Shown here piece after piece: positions 22,955-33,070 of a stretch of 64,000 bases of DNA. Source of the DNA: Tetraselmis striata (taxonomy: Eukaryota > Chlorophyta > Chlorodendrophyceae > Chlorodendrales > Chlorodendraceae); assembly GCA_006384855.1 (NCBI GenBank), contig VCJN01002371.1:1-64000 (forward strand), read 5' to 3'. The position numbers and the translations under genes are program-made. Position 1 is the first letter of the stretch, and every line of letters begins with the position of its first letter. Under the pieces are notes generated by a model. It saw nothing but the letters and a program-made list of their open reading frames with translations, ran no database searches and had not been told where the DNA came from.

Positions 22955-23440
22955 TCATGCCGCCACCGCACCCCGTGCCCCGTTCGCTTCCGCGGCGCGG
23001 GCACGCAGCCGGTCGACGCCAACGGGCCGCCACTGCACCATGTGCCCCGGTCGCCTCCGCAGACCGGACACGCAGCTGGACGGTCCACGCCGACGAACGG
23101 GGCCGCCGCTGCATGTTGTGCCCCGGCTGCTTCCGGAGCCCCCGGGCATGCAGTTTGTCGGCGCCGTCATGCCGCCACTGCATCCTGTGCCCAATCGATT
23201 CCGCGGCACGGGCACACAGTTGGTCGGCGCCATGAAGCCACCGCGGCACGTCGTGCCCCGGTTGCTTTTGCAGCCATAGGCACGCAATCGGTAGGCCCCA
23301 TCGCGCTGCCACTGCACCATGTGCCTCAATCGCTTCAGCGGCCCGGGCACGAAGCTGGTCGGCGCCATCGAGCCGCCGCTGCACATTGTGCCCCGGTTGC
23401 TTTCGCAGCCTTTGGCACTCACCTGGTCGACGCCATCGAG
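22955..23440 (-). repeat. ~67-bp minisatellite, inverted array (about 7 units)
   Basis: The complement of the 19225-20455 unit is repeated here: CCGCCACTGCACCATGTGCC, CGCTTCCGCGGC and GGGCACGCAGCCGGTCGACG recur every ~67 bases. It joins composite repeat copy C, also inverted, so the whole composite (repeat body plus minisatellite tail) is present in reverse orientation relative to copy A. Confidence 0.85.
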
Positions 23441-23459
23441 CCGTCGCCGCGCGGACAGG

Positions 23460-24170
23460 CTACAGTCTACATCGTCCGAGCCCGCGAGCTGGTGCCATAC
23501 TACATCGTCCGCTTTCCCCCCACCCGCCCTTCGCACACCCGCACCGTGCAACGGTAGCCAGCCGTTTTGTTCTCGGGGGCGGTCGTTGCTTTCCCGCCCG
23601 GCCGCTGCCCTGCGGCCGGCGCCCAAGATATGTTGGCAATATGCTTGCGCCCCCTCCCTGCTTTGAAATGTTTACTAGTAGTAGTTGGGGTTTCCTTTCC
23701 CTTGTCTACTTAACATGCGGGCTACGGCGCCAATTATACGGTGCTACTATGTCCAGTGCTACTAGTATGCCCCTACCGCCCGAGGAGCTGCATCGACTAC
23801 CCCGCAGCTCTTCCGGGAGCTGCATCGACCCAGCAGCCCCTCGGCAATTTCATCGTCCGGCGGAAGTCGTTGTACTCCCGTACGGCACCACCCCGCCGCT
23901 CGCGGTTCCCGACGCAGCCATCCCGGGTAGCGATGCTCCCGCATGTTGCTTCGTCGTGTACTGTAAAGCACCAAGGGGCGTGTGTATTGTCCCCACCTTC
24001 CTTTGACGCGGCGCACTCACCATGGGGTCGCGCCGCGACAGCCACGCCCACGCACGCTCCTCTCGCTTCGTACAGTTTGGCGGGTCTGCCCCTTATAGGC
24101 TTCTGGCCCTCCCAAAAGCTTAAAATGAAGCCAAAGCACATTTTCGGCAATGTGCCTTCGCCCCCTCCCT
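23460..24170 (-). repeat. Composite repeat, copy C (inverted)
   Basis: Read on the minus strand it carries the same landmarks as copy A: ACATTGCCGAAAATGTGC, GGGCCAGAAGCC, GGCAGACCCGCCAAACTGTA, ACCCCATGGTGAGTGCGCCG, GGTGGGGACAATACAC, the GCGGGAACCGCG-type core, and AGTAGACAAGGGAAAGGAAA followed by CCCCAACTACTACTAGTAAA. It contains extra sequence between about 23715 and 23870. Confidence 0.75.
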
Positions 24171-25139
24171 CCCTTGCAAAAAGGTTTTATGGAGCCATAA
24201 AAAACACTACTACTACAGGCTACACAATTAATTGACTGGTATGTCTTAATCCGTGCGCATGCTGCACGCCACATGTTGATCGTCGCCAAACCGATTGCTA
24301 ACATTCGTTCATTAAACATGTTATGTTGTTCACTTGTGAAAGTTGCCTTTTTTGGAGCCATTTTGCACGAAATTCTCAAAACGCATGTTTTGGAGGCACA
24401 ATTGCACAAAATCCCCTTGGTTGCACTCGATTTCACTATTTACCCGCGCAAAACGTGCAAAATTGGGCATGCGCAGAGCGGATGCGAGGAAAAACCTAAG
24501 TCAGGACGCGCGCCACCCCATCAATTCATTGCGTTTGACGTCGTATGATCGTGGGGCAAGCGTGCGAGGGGAAATACTTGAAGAGTCTAATTGTTACAGT
24601 TCTCAGATCGCATTGTCTAATGGGCACGAGTGCTATATATCCCTCATCTTCCCTCGAGATAGCCGGCCCTCTAGTACGTGTACATGTAGAGCACAATGAG
24701 TGCGGTGGCGTGTGGTGGACATAGTGAATACACATTTATTGGTGAAATGCTACATCTTGCCAGATGTAAATGCGTTACATCGCATGTAGTTATGTGTGTA
24801 CATCTAAGGTTATCTAGGGTATTTCTATGCCCTACTCTGACAACATGCGAGGTGACGTTACGGCTATCTTGCGTCGCGACCCCATGCCCCATAGCCGCGC
24901 TTGGCGTATGCGCTTCAAAAATCAGCGATAATACCCGCCCCCTAGTGCGCGCCGGGAAAAACGGAAACTGCCGGTCAGCAATTTAAAATGCGCAAAACTC
25001 GCAATATAAGTGCGCAGTACATAAGGTAAATTTGGGGCTGTAAAGTTTGTGCGGTATTAAGTCGCACCCGCATATGCGCCCTCTAAGTCCGCGCTAAGTG
25101 GTTCTCGCGCTGAAGTCCGCGCCAAGTCCGCGCACTATC
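24171..25139. other. Intergenic DNA
   Basis: No gene was recognised. A GCGC-rich AAGTCCGCGC(C/T)AAGT word repeats at about 25084-25130 just before LINE copy 2. ACATCTTGCCAGATGT at 24751-24766 is a near-perfect palindrome. Confidence 0.4.
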
Positions 25140-25440
25140 GCACTCCCGAAATGCTTTGCTCCGCGGGTTGGGGCTTGCCCCAACTCGCAAATACTCGAAT
25201 GGGCCGACGCCCAAACGGGTAGGGCGGACCTTTCGGGGTCAGTGCCGGGTATTTCCATGGCAGTGTTTTAGACGGCGGTGATCCAACAGTGTTGGAAATA
25301 ATATCACTGGCCTCTATTTGCAGAATGCTTCGGCAATTTGCTTGATGACTACAACGGAGCGTCGCCTGCCCAGGGCTTTCCGTAACAGTATTGCTGCCTA
25401 ATAAACGGCCGTCGTAGGGAGACGCGGCAAGGGTTTCACC
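25140..25440 (+). mobile_element. LINE 3' end, copy 2
   Basis: Sequence from GCACTCCCGAAATGCTTTGC to GGCAAGGGTTTCACC matches the complement of 21012-21270 and includes GGTCAGTGCCGGGTATTT, GATCCAACAGTGTTGGAAAT and GGAGCGTCGCC. It is the 3' untranslated end of the same LINE family in opposite orientation to copy 1. It is severely 5'-truncated, with no coding part left. Confidence 0.75.
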
Positions 25441-26074
25441 TGACCCCTGGTTTCACTGGTGCCAGTCCTCTCCCGGGGGCGGAAAAACAAGTCCGCGTAC
25501 CGCGGTTCGCGCGCGCCGGGCCCGCCTCACGAGGAAATCTTCCCACTGCGAAACGAACCTGCCCAAGGACGTGCGCGCCCACGGAGTGCGCCGCTTAAAC
25601 GCTCAGGCCGCAGCCCGAAAGTAAACACAGTGACTACGCTTTAATAAGCAGGTATTTAACAGCGCTTTCTTTTGCTGGTCACCATTATAAATATACCCGG
25701 TACTGAACGGCGCGCTGTACCGCATGGGGCACCAATTTTAACAAGTGTAGCTGTCAGCAGAGTTTATTGGCTGTCAAAAACCTTTTCATTACTTTTGACG
25801 CCTAATATATAGTACCGAAGATAAGAGGTCGTAACGACACATGTATGACGACAGAAAATCCAACACCGATGGATGTTAAGTTTCCGATGACGGTGCATCA
25901 GCGTACCAGTACCAAATGGATCGCGCCATAGTTCCGATCGTCACCACCGCCTCCCCAGCCCGACGGTCTGTGCGTTACAACTCGTTTACCTGCCTCTTGG
26001 CAATAAGCCGCGGGGTGGATTCCGCGAGAAGGGTCTCGGAGCAGCAGCCCCTTTGAGACAGGAGCCGAGGAGCG
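25441..26074. other. Upstream region of the MBL-like gene
   Basis: No exon was found before the ATG at 26075. A CACTGGTGCCAGTCCTCTCC then CGGGGGCGGAAAAA motif lies at 25455-25487, right after LINE copy 2. No promoter element can be named with confidence. Confidence 0.35.
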
Positions 26075-29000
26075 ATGAGCTCCGGCGTCAAGGTCCTCGC
26101 GTAGGGGCCTCCCGCCGCTCTGCCCACAGGGTTGAACTGGCATGTATATATTATCTCCAGGTGGCTTCCTTGCATGCTGCGAACAGCAGTCACTCGGGCG
26201 CTCAGCCCCCGATTTCCCGCACCGCTACTGTGTGCAGGACCACTACGGCGGTAGCGGTCGCGGCGTATGTGGTGTACCGCCGGGCCACCCGGCGGCCGAA
26301 GCCGTACGCGGAGGTGCTGGCGGCGTTGCCGCCGTCCTTCGAGTTCCCGTAAGTGCCCGCCGACTCGACGCCGCGCGTGACTGCGGCTGCGAAAAGGCGG
26401 CGGCGGCGGCGATATCTTGCGCACCACGCCGAGCTGTCGGCCGTGCGACAGCAGTCACTGATGTCAACAACGCGCGTGCCGTGCAAAGCATTTTATCGTT
26501 CTTCTTCCCCAGCGCTCCGGCGCCAACGATGAAGGCACACCGGAGAACTAAGCCCCCCCCCCCCCCCCCCCCCCCCCCCCCGCGCGCGCGCGCGCACACT
26601 ACCCCGAACGCGCAGCGCCATCGTCGAGCTGCTGTTCTCCCTGCCGGACTTCATTATCCCGTACATCCTTCCGCCCCCAGAGCAGGGCCTGCTCGACAGC
26701 GAGACCATCAGCGGGGAGCCCTGCCACACCTTTGCCAAGTGCCACCCCGACGTGCTGACCGTGACGTACACGTACCAGTCGACGCTGGCGGGCCTGAAGC
26801 TCATGGCGGCAGGCTGGAGCACGCCGCAGAAGCGGCAGGAGCTGCTGGACTGCGGTGCGTGACAGCATGATAGGGGAACAAGCAAAGAGGGAGGGAGGGA
26901 TGCATCGTTGGATGACGCCTGGCTGTGTTGTGGTAGCGCCGGACCCGGTGCAGATGGAGGAGGACTTGAAAGTGTGCGAGCACTGCGCGGGCATGACCGC
27001 GGAGCACGAGCGCCAGGGCGAGTTGCTCAAGCACAACATTATAAACATCGTGAGCCTCTAAACCCCCCCACCACCACTTCTCCACCTCTCCAACCTTCTT
27101 TCACCCTGCCCCCTATCCTCTCTCTCCTGGCGCGCTTCTGGGGACTACAAACAAGACACAGGGGGGAGGAACATCCGCTGCTGCAAGTCGAATGGTATGC
27201 GGTCTCTGTGCTCCCAGAGGGACACGTGCGACATGCAGCCAGCCAGAATAGTAATGCACAGGTTTTGCTGAGCAGTCTAGGAATGGTACGAAAACAGTTC
27301 GCGGGGTTATCTGAAACAGTTTGCGGGTCTTACAACAAAGACCGTCTGCCTATAGGCCATAGCGGTGGCTCCGTGGTTAAACGTCCGTTGCCTCGATTAA
27401 TGTGTGGACTGGTGTACAAAAATGCAATCGTAAGCAGTAGCATCAAATGGTTCTGGAGCATGGCAGCGTTCCGGTATGTGCACTGTGGTTCAAGCAGCGG
27501 CACCGGAAACAAATCCTCTGCTAAAGCAGAACCGCCAACTTGTATATCATATCATCATTGGCAATGCTTTTTCATACACCGCTCCACACACGAAGTCAAG
27601 AACTCCGCCATGCGTAAATAAACCGCGCTGGCATAATAGGCAGGGAGGCTGACCGCCCTCTCCATGCTGGTCTCATTCCGGCAGGGCTACATGGCGGTCA
27701 TCAGGGCCACGGACGGCAGCCTGCTGCTCTTCAACCCGGTCAAGATCACGCCCAAGGTGCAGGAGCAAGTGGAGGCGATGGGCGGGCGCGTGCGGTGGAT
27801 TGTGAGCGGCTCCGCGTACCACACCCTCTTCATGAGGAGCGCGGTCGGCGCGTTCCCCGATGCGAAGGTGGTCGCCTCCACCGGTGCTGCGTACAAGCTG
27901 GCCAAGGTGACGCCATGCCCGCGAGGCAGCGGCCGGCGACGTGCTTGCCCATAGGCCTATATCCACCGTGTGACTTATTGTCCCACCTTCGGCAATGATG
28001 TCCTATGGTGGCACCTCTAACTTTAAAAGAGATGTTTTGGTATTTAGATTGTCTTGGGTCCTTAATTAGGTGTTAGCGGGCTTTATGTGGAAGCACAACC
28101 TGGACACTCACCAATCTATGAGGATGGAAGTTTGGGGCTAAACCAGAAATAGAATAGAATAGAAGATATGTTGATAATTTGCCTTTTTGAATGAAATCTG
28201 ACAGAGACATCCCACTCGTATTGCGAATTCATTTCGGAACGCACTGAGGACATTGTTTGACTGTGTATTGCCCATTTATTCAGGAAATAGGTTACGGACA
28301 TTGTTTGAGAATACATGAATGCGGACCGGTGCACGACAATGAGATTACGTTAACCATTACTACATACAACGCGCGTATAGTATATCGTCCTGGTAGTACC
28401 AGTACTCAAGTAATGTGGACGATTGCAAACGCCGTAATGTACCCGTACCATTGATCACCAATCAGCAGGTGTGCACGTGCTGACTGATCACGACACAATC
28501 CTTAGTACGGTGTCCAAACACTCTGTTGCGATGAAACTTCAGCAATGATAGTAACAGGAGAATAGACTGCAGATAATGGCAGAATAAAATAGGAAAACGC
28601 TAGAAGGGTGGCAAGACACGGGCAGGCGCCGCCGTTTAAAATTCTACCTCCTAGTATGGAGTAGGATGTGTGGTTCATTGAATGTAAACTCGGCCCAATG
28701 CTTCACAAAAGGCAAGACCCACACGATCCCATACCCCATTTCCCTTCACAGACAATGCCACATGGGACTACTACCTACTGCTGCGTCATGACGGAGACGC
28801 GCCCGCTCGGGGGTTGTGGAGACTCGCCTTGACGTGGCGATTTGGCCTGCGCAGGTGGGCGTCAAGGTGGACTACGACTATGCGAAGCCGGCGGGCATGG
28901 CGGCGCTGCGCGAGGAGCTGCGCGCGTCGTTCGACCTGCTCTACGTGCCGGACCCGGCGTGCCACATGCTGGCGGTCATCCACAAGCCGTCCCGCATCAT

Positions 29001-31009
29001 GTTTGAGGCCGACATTGCGTATATCAAAGTACGCCCGGCCACGGTGCCTGCACATGCAGCAATGCCGTCCGCCCTGCAATTGTCAGCGTGCCTGCCAGTA
29101 CAGAGACAGTGGCTAGCGGGCTGAGTAGCAACACTGCCTGCACTTGCGCACCCCCCCCCCCCCCCCCCCACAGGATTCCTTCCTCAACTCTCCCAACAGC
29201 CGTCCAATGGGGCAGATTGTATGGAACAAGTTTGTCGCGGGCTCGCCCAACGGGGTGTTCCCCACCTACCGCATGCTGCCCTACTTTGGCTTCTTCCCCC
29301 TGGTGCGCCTGGCTGTCCCCAACACCCCTGCTGCTGCCTGGACCCTCAATCACCGCCCTGCAAAGCGCTGCCTCGATCGCTATGGGTGTGGATATAACAA
29401 TCGAGGCGACATTCGTCTCAAAAGCACAATGCTTGCCACACGGCAGCATTATCGCAAATATAGACTAGTAGTCTCAGGTACACATCGCGGTAGTACTCGT
29501 ACACAGCGTACCATACTGACTAACAAATAGTCCGTATACAAACAAGTATATAGTGCCAGTCCTGTCCTGGGGGCGGAAAAAAGTATATACATGTATGCAC
29601 CGTACGAGTACTCGTATAGTTGTCAACCTGACGCACCATCGGCACGAACTCGCTTGCTCTTCACCCGCCCAAACTTAAGCAAATATGCAACACAATGTCC
29701 TTCCTATATGTCACAAGGTACCCGAATAGAGTCTTGTGTTGGTGAGCTTTCTGGTGAGTACGCCTGCGCCCACAGCGCCGGACCCATCATGCCATTTACT
29801 CATGCACGACGTTTTGAAGTTTCGCCATGGAAATGCGGCATGCTTTCCTTTAATAGTAGGAAAGCGTTTAAAGTCACGACTGCCCATCAGGAACGCGAAC
29901 GTGTCCAGCGCCACCGGCCCGCTCTTGGTAGACGCGTCCCCTGAGGGTGGAGACGAGACTTTCTGTGGAGAGGGTTGAGGCAGGCTTTTTCCGGCGAACT
30001 CAACGCCACATCCATACTGACGGCCCCGCTGTCATGTATGCGCATACATGCAGTGTAAGGGTACTCTTGGTGTCATCATGTGTCGTGTCCTGCAACTGTG
30101 GGTACGAAAAAATGCCGCCTACGTGCTCGACGCCGTGCGCACTCGCTAGAAGGCTCGACCCGCCTCGCAGCTGCCACCAGCTGCAACACGCCACAGAACC
30201 GCCGCGAAAGTGTGAAAACCCGCGAGTCTCCACTCCTCCTGATAGGGGTGGGGCGGAGCTGCGAACGGAGGGCTCCGGGCCTGGTTGGCCGGAAGTGGCT
30301 GACGCTGGTGGAAAGGCACTCGGCTCCGGCCAGCATTCGGCGGGATTGGGCCGGTGTGGGGAAGGTGGGCGAGCGGCGGCGCGCGAATGGTGGCGGTCGG
30401 TCGGTCGGTCGGTCGTTTCCTCCGGCGAAGTGTAGCGACCACTGGTACCCGTACCCCTCCCGGAGGGCGGGCCCTCGGTCGGTCGGGCGGTCGGTTCGTT
30501 TCCGCGAAGCGTACGAATGAAGTTGGGCCAGAGCTGGGGCCCGAACTCGGCCGACCTGTGTTTCGGTGGGGTGGCGTTTCGGTGGTTTTATCCGTTGGGG
30601 GCCGGATCCACGGACCCCGGCGAACAGGGCCGGTAGGTTTGCGCGCCGCGCTGATCCCAAGCTGGGCGGTGTTTGTCCCCAGTTCCCGCGCGCCTCGCCA
30701 AATTGCCTGGAGGAGGTGGGCGCGGCGCTGCAAGAGCTCGCGACCACGGCGGAGTACGACAAGGTGACGGGCCGGTACCTCTTGCAGCCCGCGGCTCTAC
30801 CCCCGGGCCCGCTTCCTCCGAGTCGGTGGGCAAAGGGAGCCACTCTAGCCACCGCGGTTTCTCACTCACCGGCGCTCCTCACACAGGTGTGGTCGGCGCA
30901 CCACGGCGTGCGTCTCATGGAGGGGGACGGCTTTCGCCAGTGGCTGCAGCAGGCGTGGCTGGGATGGCTGAAGGACCCGCATTCGTTGATAGGGCCCTCC
31001 GCCGCGTAA
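26075..31009 (+). CDS. Membrane-anchored protein with degenerate metallo-beta-lactamase-like (DUF4336-like) domain
   Basis: Exons: 26075-26100, 26238-26348, 26616-26854, 26937-27049, 27685-27906, 28855-29028, 29174-29302, 30683-30763 and 30887-31009. All phases close, giving about 405 aa. The start MSSGVKVLA joins TTTAVAVAAYVVYRR, one membrane span (about residues 8-22). A middle part with ELLFSLPDFIIPY, CHTFAKCHPD and a CEHC pair was not recognised. From about residue 164 comes YMAVIRATDGSLLLFNP, RWIVSGSAYHTLF and FPDAKVVASTGAAYKLAK, then DLLYVPDPACHMLAVIH and the C-terminal VWSAHHGVRL...WLQQAW. This order resembles DUF4336 proteins, a metallo-beta-lactamase-like family, but the HxHxDH metal site is absent, so hydrolase activity is doubtful. 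If exon 4 is not spliced at ATC|GTGAGC it reads to a stop at 27059, giving a 166-aa short form. C-runs lie in introns 2 and 6. Confidence 0.72.
28420..28650 (+). repeat. Dispersed repeat, copy 1 (intronic)
   Basis: GGA(C/T)GATTGCAAACGCCGTA, then GATG(A)AACTTCAG, GTAACAGGAGAATA, AATAGGAAAACGCT, GAAGGGTGGCAAG and CGGCCGTTTA-like blocks recur in the same order at 32250-32430. The two copies are diverged and in direct orientation, 3.8 kb apart, consistent with an old transposable element family. Confidence 0.6.
30380..30420. repeat. (GGTC)n microsatellite
   Basis: GGTCGGTCGGTCGGTCGGTCG lies in the long intron 7 of the MBL-like gene. A similar short patch is at about 30478-30495. Confidence 0.8.
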
Positions 31010-32249
31010 CTCACCCTGCGGCGGTGGGTGCGTATGGGCGGAACCGCCCGCCAGCGCCACCCCCCCCCCCTTCCCCTCTACTAGCCGTGAAGCGCGGTAC
31101 GTGGGATGCCTAACTAAGCTGCTACTGGCTGTGAAGCGCATTGAGGGTGTGGAGCATGTACGCGTGCGGCGGCCACTGATTGAGTTGGCGCTGCAAGTAC
31201 GGATGTTATGTTATGCAGCGCCTACTGCTGCTGATGCTGCCATAATGCTTGTGATATACTGCGCCACAAATAATGGCGAAGGGCCGCGTGGATACTTTCG
31301 CTGGGCAGTGCTGCCTCCCTGCCGGCCCCTGACTCAGAGTCGCAATGTGATTTCTGCCGCCCGTGCACAAATTCTATGGATGGGTGTAGCTGCCCGTCGT
31401 CAACAAGCAGTGGGGTGCTGGTGGCCGCAGATGACACAGACGCAAAAATATACCGTAGAATCAAATACTGTCCGCGGGGCCAAAAAATAATGATTTGTTT
31501 TGCACCTTTGCGTCGGAGTATTGGAGCTCCATTTGTGCTGCTGTATTCTGACTTATTTCTCCGTTTTAATAGTTTATTTCGCGGAGGGTCCAAAACGTCG
31601 TTTATCCGCGGACAGTTTGTGTTTGTAAATTTGTTCGGTATTACGTGACGACTCTGAATAGGATCCGTCGTTAGACGACTCCCCCCCCCCCCGGTCCACG
31701 TTCCCTCTCTACACCTAGGGCCCCGGTCGATACCCACATAGGTTTGTTTGCCACCCGGTCTCCGTTCATTAGTAGCATATGCCATCATGACCCTTTGCTT
31801 GCACACATGGCTACCGACAAAAGTGGCAGCCCAAAGACCCGTCCCAGCCTTAAATGTATGTAAGACATGCGAAGTGATTATACGCTGTAAACAAGAAAAC
31901 ATTTGACTTGTATTGCTGTTTCCTTGTACGTCAGTACTCTACTTTCGAGTGCATACCCACATGCAGTTAGCATCAATAGCGGCAACGCTGCGGTTGTAGA
32001 GGCGTGTTTGTGTCCGGTGTGCATGAAATGTTGAGTGGCCACCGCGAGTCGCAACAGCGCAATGCGAATCGGCGATGGGGTCAATGTGTGAATAGGAGGA
32101 AAAATCTTACCCAAATCCAATGAATCATTTCTCTATAATATGACATTGAATGCAATAAGCCTGCCCATGTGACGCCAGCAGCCGACTACCTATGGGTGAA
32201 CATGGATATTCATGTAGTAATGAGTTCCTGCCGAAAGTGCTGGTAAGGA
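31010..32249. other. Intergenic DNA
   Basis: No supported gene. Short C runs occur at 31061-31070 and 31681-31692. Open frames on both strands lack family signatures. Confidence 0.4.
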
Positions 32250-32430
32250 TTGCAAACGCCGTATAATCAGGTGCACTAGACATGAAGGACTACGCCAGTC
32301 TATTCCGCGTCTGGACATGCCAGTCTATTCTGATGGAACTTCAGAAATGCCAGTAATGGGAGAATATAATAATATTATAGAATAGGTAAAACGCTGGAAG
32401 GGTGGCAAGGCACGGCCGTTTATAATTGTT
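32250..32430 (+). repeat. Dispersed repeat, copy 2
   Basis: It matches the copy at 28420-28650 block by block (GATTGCAAACGCCGTA, TCTGATGGAACTTCAG, GTAATGGGAGAATA, GTAAAACGCTGGAAGGGTGG). It differs by an inserted ATAATATTAT stretch and loss of about 60 bases in the middle. Confidence 0.6.
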
Positions 32431-32716
32431 AACCACCCACACGCTAGTCATGAGTATGATGCTGCCGCCCAGCTTGTGTGCGTATTATTGTTGTTCCTGG
32501 CAGTGGCCGCTGGCTACCCGTTCCGAGCTTGTGGAGTCATAACCATGGGGGAGAGTCTGCTGGCTGCAACATCTTGCGATATTCAGTGGCAGTCCGCACG
32601 TCATTGGGCCGCCATGTGTACAATGCCTCTAGGGCCTCACCGTGGAAAACAACCATGTTAACCCTTTTGTTGGGCCACCCTGACCCGCTCGCATAGTTGT
32701 CTTCACGAGTTGTGAC

Positions 32717-32895
32717 GGATCCTTTAAAGGAGCTGGATCCTTTAAAGGATCCTTAAACGAGCTTTAAATGATCCTTTTAAAGGATCCTCTACATGATCCT
32801 TTAAAGGATCTTATAAGGAGCTGGATCCTTTAAATGATCTTTCAACGGAGTTTTAACTGATCCTTTAAAGGAGCTTTTTAAGGAGCTGGACTCTT
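32717..32895. repeat. Array of GATCCTTTAAAGGATC palindromes
   Basis: About ten degenerate copies of GGATCCTTTAAAGGA, each a self-complementary word, alternate with GAGCTGG or AACGAGCTTT spacers. The block is AT-rich between GC-rich neighbours and starts about 180 bases beyond the 3' end of the diaminopimelate decarboxylase gene. It could fold into many alternative hairpins. Confidence 0.8.
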
Positions 32896-33070
32896 TAGGG
32901 CAATGGCCGGCTGGGTACGTGCACGCCTGGTCTCCAGGGGCCGGGAACCCGCGACGCGCAGGAAGCGAGATAATTACATCACCGCGCATGTTTCACCCGA
33001 CTCAACGTGCTATCACCGCCTTCACCGCGCCGCGCGAGGCGCTCTCGCCATCCCAGGACCGTTGCGGTTC

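Noticed and set aside
21012..25440. One 4.4-kb DNA transposon with long terminal inverted repeats
   Set aside because: The inner left end encodes a LINE ORF2-type knuckle and a third solitary copy of the repeat exists, so separate LINE 3' ends explain it better.
26553..26600. A Pro-rich or Gly-rich coding segment across the C29 run
   Set aside because: Flanking exons with proper donor (26349) and acceptor (26615) sites place the run in an intron.
29736..29978. An 80-codon plus-strand frame as an extra exon of the MBL-like gene
   Set aside because: Phases already close without it and it has no family similarity.
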